Of a DNA stretch of 6,554 bases, positions 1 to 6,110 are shown piece by piece. Position 1 is the first letter of the stretch, and each line of letters begins with the position of its first letter. The DNA comes from CANJJB01 sp964449295 (GTDB lineage: Bacteria > Chlamydiota > Chlamydiia > Chlamydiales > Rhabdochlamydiaceae). The DNA lies in the NCBI GenBank assembly GCA_964449295.1, contig CAYUZN010000105.1:1-6554 (forward strand). Reading direction: 5' to 3'. Under the pieces are notes generated by a model. It ran no database searches. It was not told the origin of the DNA and saw only the letters and a list, made by a program, of their open reading frames with translations. The position numbers and the translations under genes are program-made.

Positions 1-1
1 A

Positions 2-178
2 CGAGGGGTTAAGGTGGGGAACTTCCATGTGATTAGAGAGACAGATATGCCAGCTGTTCTAGTTGAGGGGGGATTCATTACAAATAAAGAAGAGAGACTA
101 CTTTTACGAGATAAAACATATCTCGATAAGATTGCCACTGGCATCGCAGAGGGAATCGATCACTATTTAATTAATTAA
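2..178 (+). CDS. N-acetylmuramoyl-L-alanine amidase, C-terminal end (5' partial)
   Basis: An open frame enters from the left edge and ends in TAA, giving 58 residues that begin RGVKVGNFHV. The stretch MPAVLVEGGFITNKEE is the typical end of zinc-dependent Amidase_3 enzymes, whose usual form is PAVLVELGFISNxxE. The glutamate in VEGGF corresponds to the family's catalytic glutamate. The last part (YLDKIATGIAEGIDHYL) fits the closing helix. Such enzymes cleave the bond between N-acetylmuramic acid and L-alanine in peptidoglycan, normally outside the cytoplasmic membrane; Chlamydiales keep an amidase of this type for division-linked peptidoglycan turnover. The zinc ligands and any signal peptide lie outside the window. 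It is on the same strand as gnd and only 8 bases upstream, so the two are probably co-transcribed. Confidence 0.85.
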   Translation, partial: RGVKVGNFHVIRETDMPAVLVEGGFITNKEERLLLRDKTYLDKIATGIAEGIDHYLIN

Positions 179-186
179 AGGAATAC

Positions 187-1635
187 ATGGAAGCAGATAT
201 TGGGTTAATTGGACTTGCCGTGATGGGGCAAAATTTAGTTTTGAATATGAATGATCATGGCTTCAAAGTGGTCGTCTTTAATCGCACGGTTGCCAAAGTT
301 GATGATTTTTTAAAAGGGCCTGCTAAAAATACACAAGTCCAAGGCGCTCACACTTTGCAAGAATTTTTTAAGCTTTTAAAAAGACCGCGTAAAGTGATGC
401 TCATGGTTAAAGCAGGATCTCCTGTCGATGAGCTCATAGAAGAGTGCCTTCCTTTCTTAGAAAAAGGGGATATTGTCATCGATGGCGGCAATAGTTTTTA
501 TGTCGATACAGATAGGCGGGTCAAAGATCTTGAGAAAAAGGGAATTTTATTTATAGGAGCAGGGATTTCTGGGGGTGAGGAAGGGGCAAGACATGGGCCT
601 TCAATCATGCCAGGAGGAAATCCTCAAGCGTGGGACTCTATCAAACCGATTTTTCAAGCAATTGCGGCCTGTGCAGATGATGGCACGCCTTGTTGTGAAT
701 GGATTGGGGATGGGGGTGCAGGACACTATGTTAAAATGGTCCATAATGGAATTGAATATGGCGATATGCAGCTCACCTCCGAGGCTTACCACCTTCTCAA
801 AGATGTCACAAAATTGTCAGCTTCTGAGATGCAAAAAATCTTTCAAAAATGGAATCAAGGAGAACTATCTAGTTATTTAATAGAAATCACAGCGCAGATC
901 TTAGGATTTTTAGATAAAGATGGCAGCTTACTTCTGGGTAAAATTTTAGATGTTGCAGGGCAAAAAGGCACAGGTAAGTGGACGGGGATTTCTGCACTCG
1001 AGTTAGGAGTTCCTGTGACTCTTATTGGAGAGGCTGTGTTTGCCAGATGTCTCTCTTCTATGAAAGAAGAAAGAGTTCTTGCTAGCAAGTCTTATGCGCC
1101 TCCTCAATTTAGTTTTTCAGAAGATAAGAAAGTCTTTGTGAATGATTTAAAAGATGCTCTCTATGTTGCCAAGATTATTAGCTATGCTCAAGGTTTTATG
1201 CTTATGAGGCAAGCTGCTGCTGAGATGAAGTGGAACTTAAATTATGGGGCAATTGCGCTCATCTGGAGAGCGGGATGTATCATTCGGAGTGTCTTTTTAA
1301 ATAAGATTAAACGCGCCTATGATCAAAACAAAAACCTTGCCAATCTTCTCTTAGATCCATTTTTTATTCAGGAAATTAAACGTTGTGAAAAGGGATTTCG
1401 ACATGTCGTGTCTCTTGCCTCTCTTTCAGGTGTTGCCATTCCTGCCTTAGCGACATCCCTTTCTTTTTTTGATGGGTATCGCTCTGAAAAATTGCCAGCT
1501 AATCTTCTGCAAGCGCAGAGAGACTTTTTTGGCGCACACACCTATGAAAGATGTGATGCACCACGTGGCAAGTTTTTCCATACCAATTGGACGGGAACAG
1601 GTGGTGATGTGAGCTCTAGCACTTACAACGTATAG
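187..1635 (+). CDS. gnd: 6-phosphogluconate dehydrogenase, decarboxylating
   Basis: A cytosolic enzyme of the oxidative pentose phosphate pathway that converts 6-phosphogluconate and NADP+ to ribulose 5-phosphate, CO2 and NADPH. At 482 residues it has the normal family length. The N-terminal Rossmann motif is GLAVMGQN (9-16), and N32-R33 is the usual NADP-phosphate site. DGGN (99-102), SGGEEGARHGPSIMPGG (128-144) and GHYVKMVHNGIEYGD (179-193) are the substrate and catalytic motifs, with K183 and E190 at the classical catalytic positions. The C-terminal tail has RGKFFHTNW, which contributes to the partner subunit's active site in the dimer. All key residues are present. The start is supported by AAAGGA about five bases upstream and by the Rossmann strand beginning at residue 5. 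It probably belongs to an operon with the upstream amidase. Its TAG stop directly abuts the hemF stop on the other strand. Confidence 0.97.
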   Translation: MEADIGLIGLAVMGQNLVLNMNDHGFKVVVFNRTVAKVDDFLKGPAKNTQVQGAHTLQEFFKLLKRPRKVMLMVKAGSPVDELIEECLPFLEKGDIVIDGGNSFYVDTDRRVKDLEKKGILFIGAGISGGEEGARHGPSIMPGGNPQAWDSIKPIFQAIAACADDGTPCCEWIGDGGAGHYVKMVHNGIEYGDMQLTSEAYHLLKDVTKLSASEMQKIFQKWNQGELSSYLIEITAQILGFLDKDGSLLLGKILDVAGQKGTGKWTGISALELGVPVTLIGEAVFARCLSSMKEERVLASKSYAPPQFSFSEDKKVFVNDLKDALYVAKIISYAQGFMLMRQAAAEMKWNLNYGAIALIWRAGCIIRSVFLNKIKRAYDQNKNLANLLLDPFFIQEIKRCEKGFRHVVSLASLSGVAIPALATSLSFFDGYRSEKLPANLLQAQRDFFGAHTYERCDAPRGKFFHTNWTGTGGDVSSSTYNV

Positions 1636-2424
1636 TTACCATTTGACAAGAGGAGGCATTGAGCAGAGAATCGCCTCTGGATTACCTCCTGACTTAAACC
1701 CAAATTGTGTGCCTCTGTCATAGAGGAGATTGAATTCGACATAGTGAGATCTCATCTCGAGTTGTTTTTCTTTTTCCTCGCGTGTGAAAGGTTGATTGAT
1801 TCGCTTATGGTAAATAGGTAAGATCGTCTCTAAAAAGCTAGATCCAATGCCTTTCCATAAATTAAAATCATTTTCAAAATTACCCGTATTTAAATGATCG
1901 AAGAAAATCCCTCCAACACCTCTTTCTTTTTTCCAATGATGAATAAAAAAATATTCTTGAGCTTGTTTAGAAAAAAGAGGGTAGAGAGTGGGGTCAAAAG
2001 CATCGAGTGTTTTTTTTGCCATCTGATGAAAATGCTCTGTATCTTCTTCATAAGGAAAGCCCATAGGAGTCAGATCATACCCTCCTCCAAACCATTGTTT
2101 CTCTTCTGTTTCTAAGTAGCGGATGTTCATGTGAACAGTTGGTGCATGAGGATTGTGCATGTGGGTGATCAAGCTAATGCCCGTTGCAAAAAAAGGCCCT
2201 GATCCATCTTGCATAGGAAAGTGGTCACCAGAGACAGCAGAAAAATTAACAGCTGCTTTTTCAAACACGCTGCCACGTAAAACAGCCATGTCACCACCGC
2301 CACCTGCTTCGTGTTGCCATGATTTACGCTCAAATCTAGCATAAGGCTCAAAGCTTTCAAAAGCTGTGATGATAGTTTCTCTTAGTTCATTCAAAAATGG
2401 TAAGATCAGATTTTTCTTCGGCAT
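1636..2424 (-). CDS. hemF: Oxygen-dependent coproporphyrinogen III oxidase, C-terminally short
   Basis: Catalyses the oxidative decarboxylation of coproporphyrinogen III to protoporphyrinogen IX with O2, without a metal or flavin cofactor; cytosolic dimer. Family motifs appear in order: GGGGDMAVLRGSVFEKAAVN (41-60), NPHAPTVHMNIRY (91-103), WFGGGYDLTP (111-120), ERGVGGIFFDHLNT (167-180), and YVEFNLLYDRGTQFG (228-242). Histidines at 88, 98, 131 and 163 match the conserved ones, and D236-R237 match the catalytic Asp-Arg of the human enzyme (D400-R401). At 262 residues it is shorter than E. coli HemF (about 299). The protein stops at PPLVKW, whereas relatives continue with a tail ending in RDW, so roughly 30 residues are absent. 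The start is supported by an AGGGGG Shine-Dalgarno six bases upstream. It is divergent from hemG, whose product acts next. An aerobic or microaerobic niche is implied. Confidence 0.95.
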   Translation of the reverse strand: MPKKNLILPFLNELRETIITAFESFEPYARFERKSWQHEAGGGGDMAVLRGSVFEKAAVNFSAVSGDHFPMQDGSGPFFATGISLITHMHNPHAPTVHMNIRYLETEEKQWFGGGYDLTPMGFPYEEDTEHFHQMAKKTLDAFDPTLYPLFSKQAQEYFFIHHWKKERGVGGIFFDHLNTGNFENDFNLWKGIGSSFLETILPIYHKRINQPFTREEKEKQLEMRSHYVEFNLLYDRGTQFGFKSGGNPEAILCSMPPLVKW

Positions 2425-2478
2425 GATGCCCCCTTTTTTATGCGATCATGCCAACATTAGATGTTTTTTGAATAGAAA
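2425..2478. promoter_or_regulatory. Divergent hemF/hemG upstream region
   Basis: The 54 bases between the hemF start and the longest hemG start (84 if hemG begins at 2509) must hold the promoters of both haem genes, unless they lie inside the coding regions. I found no convincing -35/-10 pair in either direction. The only clear element is the hemF Shine-Dalgarno (GGGGG on the minus strand, in 2429-2435). The shared region would allow coordinated control of two successive pathway steps. That is inference from layout only. Confidence 0.35.
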
Positions 2479-3774
2479 ATGTTTCGAGAATCATCCAGAA
2501 TAAGAAGTATGAAAAAACCTCGAGTGATCATTTTAGGTGCGGGAATTTCAGGGCTGTCATGTGCTTATTTTTTGGCAAAACAAAAGGGGTGTGATATCAC
2601 GGTGCTTGAAAAAAGTAAGAGAGCAGGAGGATGGCTTGGAACGCTATCTGCTCAAGGCTTTTTGTTTGAGCAAGGACCAAGAACATTTCTGTTTTCTAAA
2701 TGCAAACACATAAGGCAGCTTGCAAGAGAGCTTGGGCTTGAAAAAGAGCTGGTGCTGTCTTCCCAGGAAGGAAAAAAGAGGTATTTGTGGATTGATGGGA
2801 AATTAAGGCAGGTTCCTATTTGGTCGGGAGCTCTAGTGAAAGCACTTTTAAAAGAATGGAGAGTGCCTGCACTTCAAGAGGATGAATCTATTTGGGACTT
2901 TGCGTGTAGACGGTTTAATCCGCAAGTAGCTAGGCATTTTTTTGATCCTATGGTAACTGGCATTTATGCTGGAAATATACATGAGCTCTCTATGCAAGCT
3001 TGTTTTCCGACTGTCAAAAAATGGGAACAAGAACATGGGTCTATCACCAAGGGTTTGTGGAAAATGCAAAAGCAGTCTGGGCCTTCATTATTTACATTTG
3101 AAAATGGTGTTCAATCTTTTGTGGATGGCTTAGAGAGAAACACGGATGCACAATTTCATTATGGAGAAGAGGCGCTAGCAATTGAGCTTAGTAAGAATTG
3201 TGTAAAAGTGACAACTCAGACAGGTGTATTTGAAGGGGAGTATCTTATAAGTAGCCTGCCTGCGCATGTTGCAGGTAAGCTGCTCGATCCAGAACTCTTG
3301 CAAATAGCCCATACAGGAGCCACAGTTGTGAATTTAGGGTATCACAGAGCTGTTTTAGATAGGAAAGGATTTGGATATATCGTCTCATCACAAGAGCAAG
3401 CTGAGGTGCTTGGAGTCATTTTTGACACGCAAGCTTTTCCACGAAAAAACAAAGAAGAAACAAAACTGACTGTGATGTTAAAAGAGTCTAACTTAAACGA
3501 ATCTGAGGCTTTGACATTATCTTTAGCAGCTCTAAAAAAACATCTGAATATAACGGTATATCCAGATATCTACCAGATTATCAATGCCCCAAAAGCTTTT
3601 CCTCAAATGAAGGTGGGACATGTTGCTAGAATGCAAGCTTTGGAAGCAAGACTTTCCCAAAAATGGCCCAATTTAAAACTCTTAGGAAATTATCTCTATG
3701 GAGTTGGGGTTGAAGATTGCATTGCGAGGGCAAAATCAGTGTCGGAGAGTTTTTTAAGGACTGTTGACAATTGA
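2479..3774 (+). CDS. hemG: FAD-dependent protoporphyrinogen oxidase (HemG/HemY type)
   Basis: Oxidises protoporphyrinogen IX to protoporphyrin IX by six electrons, using FAD and O2; usually membrane-associated. The N-terminus carries the dinucleotide-binding motif GAGISGL (20-26), the acidic ribose-binding residue E44 in TVLEKSKRAGG, and FEQGPRTF (63-70), typical of the flavin amine oxidase superfamily. FDPMVTGIYAGN is a strong signature of this oxidase family. The C-terminus has GNYLYGVGVEDC (403-414), which closes the FAD site. Length is normal (431, or 421 from the second ATG). The ATG at 2509 (MKKPRVIILGAG) is the likelier start because homologues begin just before the Rossmann strand, but neither ATG has a good Shine-Dalgarno. 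Coordinates here give the longest frame. Beside hemF, a protoporphyrinogen substrate is more likely than coproporphyrinogen. Its last 26 codons overlap the convergent gene. Confidence 0.94.
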   Translation: MFRESSRIRSMKKPRVIILGAGISGLSCAYFLAKQKGCDITVLEKSKRAGGWLGTLSAQGFLFEQGPRTFLFSKCKHIRQLARELGLEKELVLSSQEGKKRYLWIDGKLRQVPIWSGALVKALLKEWRVPALQEDESIWDFACRRFNPQVARHFFDPMVTGIYAGNIHELSMQACFPTVKKWEQEHGSITKGLWKMQKQSGPSLFTFENGVQSFVDGLERNTDAQFHYGEEALAIELSKNCVKVTTQTGVFEGEYLISSLPAHVAGKLLDPELLQIAHTGATVVNLGYHRAVLDRKGFGYIVSSQEQAEVLGVIFDTQAFPRKNKEETKLTVMLKESNLNESEALTLSLAALKKHLNITVYPDIYQIINAPKAFPQMKVGHVARMQALEARLSQKWPNLKLLGNYLYGVGVEDCIARAKSVSESFLRTVDN

Positions 3775-4772
3775 TCTAAGTCATCGGGTGTGTGCAAAAC
3801 GGTCATGCTCAAGCTAATCTGCTTAAGATTGACACGCTCAAGCATAATGTCATTCTCTAAGAAGAAATTCCATAACCGCTCAGCATCTTCTTGTGATGAA
3901 AAAGAGAGTGTGACTTGTGGCATTTTAGAAGGAGGAAGCTCAAACCCTTTTTCTTGTAACTTGCCTCTTAACCAACCCATATGCTGCTCAATTTGTGTGC
4001 GCTCACTTTCCATATCGGGCAAAATATTTAAAACAGCATCAAGCGCTCCTAAAACAGAAGGAGAGAGAGACGAGACAGAGGGTTTTTCTTTAAGAAGAGA
4101 GTCTGATAAAGCGATATAAGCTGCAGGGCAGCCACAAACATGGTTAAAAGAGGCTACGGTGCAGTCGATTTCTTTTTGATGAGCTGCAAAGCCAAGGCCT
4201 CGTTTGCCAAAGATTCCCAAATGTTCAGAATCGTCAAAACAGAGGAGTGCATGAGCTTTTTTTGCTAAGTTTTGCAGTGTTTTGAGATCAAATGAAGAGG
4301 AAGAGACATAAATAATATGCGTTTCATTGGGTGATGGTTTTGTTTTAGCAAGAAGGCTTTCTAATTGTGCAAGGCTAGAAAATGTATGATTGGTTTGAGC
4401 AGTAGCAAGCTTCTTATCGGAGAAAACAATTGAATCTGCAGACGCTAGTTGTAAGAAGAGATAAGATAAGGCCTCAGATAAAGAATTAAAGAAAAATGCT
4501 TTTTCAAAACCAAGTAATTGAGCGAGTTTCTCTTCGATCTGTTTTTGAGGAAGAGATTCAAATGTGGGAGAAAGAGTGCCTATACCCAATCTTAAGATGT
4601 ATTTGATAGCGTTTTTTTTAACATCAGGGTGCTTTGATAATCCCAAAAAATCTTGAGATGAGAAATCCAGCACTCTTTTATTTTGATATTGTAAGTAAGG
4701 TCCGTCAGTAGGAGTTACCGTTTTTTTTTCGATAGCTTGTTTCCCTTTAGATCCAACATCTTTTTTTGCCAT
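3696..4772 (-). CDS. Alpha-oxoamine-synthase-like protein (BioF/Kbl/ALAS fold) lacking the PLP lysine
   Basis: A 358-residue protein of fold-type I aminotransferase character. LDFSSQDFLGLSKHP (35-49) matches the SSNDYLGLxxHP motif of alpha-oxoamine synthases. FDDSEHLGIFGKRGLG (179-194) matches their DDAHGxGVxGxxGRG motif. TVASFNHVCGCPAAYIALS (205-223) matches the PLP-lysine segment TLGKAFGxxGxYIA. Key residues differ: the PLP lysine aligns with H211 (codon 4140-4142), the DDAH histidine aligns with E183, and GTGGSR is replaced by GIGTLSP. The canonical Schiff base therefore cannot form at this position, and a pseudoenzyme or non-catalytic subunit is likely. The serine palmitoyltransferase subunit LCB1 is a known precedent for a lysine-less member. 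The start has an AGAGGA Shine-Dalgarno close upstream, and the N-terminus is lysine-rich. The frame is intact over its whole length, which argues against a recent pseudogene. The last 12 residues extend past the usual family end into the hemG overlap. Function is unknown; bioF should not be assigned. Confidence 0.8.
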   Translation of the reverse strand: MAKKDVGSKGKQAIEKKTVTPTDGPYLQYQNKRVLDFSSQDFLGLSKHPDVKKNAIKYILRLGIGTLSPTFESLPQKQIEEKLAQLLGFEKAFFFNSLSEALSYLFLQLASADSIVFSDKKLATAQTNHTFSSLAQLESLLAKTKPSPNETHIIYVSSSSFDLKTLQNLAKKAHALLCFDDSEHLGIFGKRGLGFAAHQKEIDCTVASFNHVCGCPAAYIALSDSLLKEKPSVSSLSPSVLGALDAVLNILPDMESERTQIEQHMGWLRGKLQEKGFELPPSKMPQVTLSFSSQEDAERLWNFFLENDIMLERVNLKQISLSMTVLHTPDDLDQLSTVLKKLSDTDFALAMQSSTPTP

Positions 4773-4850
4773 AATTCCTCTACTTTGCCTAATTCACAGA
4801 TAAGGTAATACTTGTGGCCCAAATGAAATTTTAATACAAGAATTATTTTT

Positions 4851-4887
4851 GAAAAAAAGAAGCCCTCTGAAAGAAATTTTCAGAGGG
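4851..4887 (-). terminator. Intrinsic terminator of the 195-residue membrane-protein gene
   Basis: Bases 4863-4872 (CCCTCTGAAA) and 4878-4887 (TTTCAGAGGG) form a perfect 10-bp stem with a 5-base loop. Read on the minus strand, the stem is followed at once by a T-rich run (seven Ts at 4852-4858). It begins 12 bases after the stop codon at 4900. The other side of the stem has no T run, so it works in one direction only. It separates this accessory gene from the alpha-oxoamine-synthase-like gene downstream, which must have its own promoter. Confidence 0.9.
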
Positions 4888-4899
4888 AGGTAGTGAAAA

Positions 4900-5028
4900 T
4901 TACGGTCTAAGTAGATTAGATAAAGTGCTTCTTGTGTGAAGAGCAGACATTATATTGAGAGTAACGCCTATAACTAACAGTGCGTTAAAGCAAAACTTAG
5001 TTTTTTTATACTCTGTATACTCTTCTTT
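4900..5028 (-). repeat. Duplicated coding segment, repeated at 6426-6554
   Basis: These 129 bases align without gaps to 6426-6554, with 118 identities (11 substitutions). The homology starts exactly at the stop codon: the sequences beyond the two stops are unrelated. It continues to the window's right edge, so the full extent of the second copy cannot be seen. Both copies are on the minus strand, 1526 bases apart, with the toxin-antitoxin operon between them. Confidence 0.95.
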
Positions 5029-5487
5029 GCTTGTAAAATAAGATCCAACGAGTCCAGTTATTAGCGACGCTGTAATAGCAATCTGTGTAAAACCGATAAT
5101 TTCACGAAGAGCTGATATGCCTTTTCTGAATCCGTTATCTGATTCGAGAAGGCTTTCAGTCTTATCTAATAGCTTTTTTGATTCTTTTTCTAGCAATTTC
5201 ATCACTGTTGTTGCATAGTCCAAAGCACTTTTAGGAACGACTTGAGACTCTGATAATTTTTTAAAAGCTTCATATCCATCTCCAGTTACTGTCATAACTT
5301 GCAAATCCGATAGACTATTTCTTGCAAGACCGTCTTTCCATTCTTCTATTATATGACGAATCATCACTTGTGTCGGATTTTGTGGATCGGGAACTACTTG
5401 GATAGTAGTCCAGCCAAGTTGAAGTATGGGGCAGTTTTTAATTCCTTCATAGAAAGATTTGCATATTTCGTCTATATTTAATGTCAT
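4900..5487 (-). CDS. Hypothetical protein with C-terminal transmembrane hairpin (copy 1 of a paralogue pair)
   Basis: I do not recognise a named family. The 195-residue product has a soluble N-terminal part (1-130), including a charged helical stretch around 92-117 (KLLEKESKKLLDKTESLLE) that could form a coiled coil. Two hydrophobic segments follow, at about 131-151 and 165-184, joined by a short charged linker (SKEEYTEYKKTK). The tail is polar (HTRSTLSNLLRP). There is no N-terminal signal peptide. In a Chlamydiales host this bilobed hydrophobic pattern recalls inclusion membrane (Inc) proteins, but a C-terminal hairpin is also common in ordinary membrane proteins, so Inc is only a suggestion. 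The start has GAGG four bases upstream. The gene has its own promoter and terminator and is a monocistronic unit. The last 42 codons are repeated at the right edge of the window. Confidence 0.85.
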   Translation of the reverse strand: MTLNIDEICKSFYEGIKNCPILQLGWTTIQVVPDPQNPTQVMIRHIIEEWKDGLARNSLSDLQVMTVTGDGYEAFKKLSESQVVPKSALDYATTVMKLLEKESKKLLDKTESLLESDNGFRKGISALREIIGFTQIAITASLITGLVGSYFTSKEEYTEYKKTKFCFNALLVIGVTLNIMSALHTRSTLSNLLRP

Positions 5488-5529
5488 AAAAACCTCATTT
5501 TTTTATTAATAGTTTTAAAATCACATAAT

Positions 5530-5558
5530 ATTTTAACAAAATATGCTATATATATCAA
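5530..5558 (-). promoter_or_regulatory. Sigma-70-type promoter for the 195-residue membrane-protein gene
   Basis: On the minus strand, a -35 box TTGATA (5553-5558, five of six consensus bases) is followed by exactly 17 bases and a -10 box TAAAAT (5530-5535, five of six). TG sits one base before the -10, as in extended -10 promoters. Transcription would start near 5523 and give a leader of about 35 bases before the ATG at 5487. The surroundings are very AT-rich, so chance matches are easier here, but spacing and both boxes are good. Confidence 0.65.
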
Positions 5559-5666
5559 TTAATATATAATCTTTCAATCACAGCAAGAATATTGTTTGAA
5601 AAACAAAGATATTAAATTTTTTTATAACACGCTTTCTCAGGGTTAAAAATAATCCTTGTTTATCTC

Positions 5667-5704
5667 TACCACGACCAGTGGTAATATCACCACTAACGGT
5701 GGTA
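5667..5704. promoter_or_regulatory. 38-bp interrupted palindrome with four alternating half-sites
   Basis: Reading rightwards the element has TACCAC, a 4-base gap, AGTGGT, the 6-base centre AATATC, ACCACT, a 4-base gap, and GTGGTA. The whole is symmetric about 5685/5686, with 28 of 38 positions matching the reverse complement. The same bases can be seen as two 15-bp units, ACCAC-N5-GTGGT, repeated with a 21-bp period (5668 and 5689), each followed by AATAT. Two helical turns between units suits cooperative binding of a dimeric regulator. It lies between the toxin stop and the promoter of the membrane-protein gene, about 110 bases upstream of that gene's -35. There is no T run beside it, so it is a poor intrinsic terminator. 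The binding factor is unknown. The rest of 5559-5725 is AT-rich and shows no gene. Confidence 0.6.
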
Positions 5705-5725
5705 ATATGTTTGAGATGCTTTATT

Positions 5726-6106
5726 TTATTCAATCAGTTCAACAAGGTCTGAATAGTCTTTAAGTATAGGATCTGCTGTGAGAAAAGTGAATGGTTCACA
5801 AATGGCTTGAGCAATTAAAATCCTATCGAAAGGATCTTTGTGAATATTAGGCAAATGACGGATATAAGCAGCATGATGAGCTGTGATTGGAAGCTCAGCA
5901 AACCCACTGTCAGAAATTTCCTCCACTAGCCGATCTATATTCACATCTAATTTTTTTAGCTTAACTTTAATTATTATTTCCCAAATAGAGGCGCTACTGA
6001 TATAAACTTCATTTGCCTGTACAATCTTAGAACGGACTTTCTTAGACAATTTACGATCGTCCTTAATACACCAAAGAAAAACATGAGTATCTAAAAGATA
6101 GCGCAT
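5726..6106 (-). CDS. vapC: PIN-domain ribonuclease toxin, VapC-like
   Basis: A 126-residue PIN-domain protein and the toxin of a type II toxin-antitoxin pair. PIN toxins are Mg2+-dependent endoribonucleases, most often cutting tRNA or rRNA. The acidic residues of the active site are visible: D6 in MRYLLDTHVFLW, E43 in SASIWEIIIK, D91/D94 in HKDPFDRILIAQA, and D112 in FLTADPIL. Length is typical. The frame is open further upstream to 6259, but that part overlaps the antitoxin and resembles no PIN sequence. The ATG at 6106 gives the canonical MRYLLDTH start and is preceded by GAGGGG, which lies within the last codons of the antitoxin. Four bases separate the antitoxin stop from this start, so translation is likely coupled. 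All catalytic residues are present, so the toxin is probably active when free. I see no clear terminator after it. Confidence 0.94.
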   Translation of the reverse strand: MRYLLDTHVFLWCIKDDRKLSKKVRSKIVQANEVYISSASIWEIIIKVKLKKLDVNIDRLVEEISDSGFAELPITAHHAAYIRHLPNIHKDPFDRILIAQAICEPFTFLTADPILKDYSDLVELIE

Positions 6107-6110
6107 GTTA

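Noticed and set aside
575..1088. Open frames of 63-101 codons inside gnd on both strands
   Set aside because: gnd is fully conserved across this stretch, and the alternative translations resemble nothing I know.
1894..2360. Open frames of 63-73 codons inside hemF in other frames
   Set aside because: They overlap conserved HemF motifs and have no domain content or convincing ribosome sites.
2848..3069. 73-codon minus-strand frame within hemG
   Set aside because: It is antisense to the conserved FDPMVTGIYAGN region of hemG and has no support of its own.
3790..4119. 109-codon plus-strand frame opposite the synthase-like gene
   Set aside because: It lies wholly within the antisense of a gene with recognisable family motifs, and its translation shows no domain; it is a shadow frame.
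4773..4850. Promoter for the synthase-like gene
   Set aside because: One must exist after the terminator, but I found no -35/-10 pair with acceptable match and spacing, so I did not annotate one.
5588..5635. Weak hairpin (TTGTTT/AAACAA) followed by a run of Ts as a plus-strand terminator
   Set aside because: The stem is only six A/T-rich pairs, and no plus-strand gene ends here, so it is most likely a by-product of AT richness.
5667..5704. CRISPR-like or intrinsic terminator reading of the palindromic element
   Set aside because: There are only two repeat units with no spacers of CRISPR size, and neither strand has a T run after the stems.
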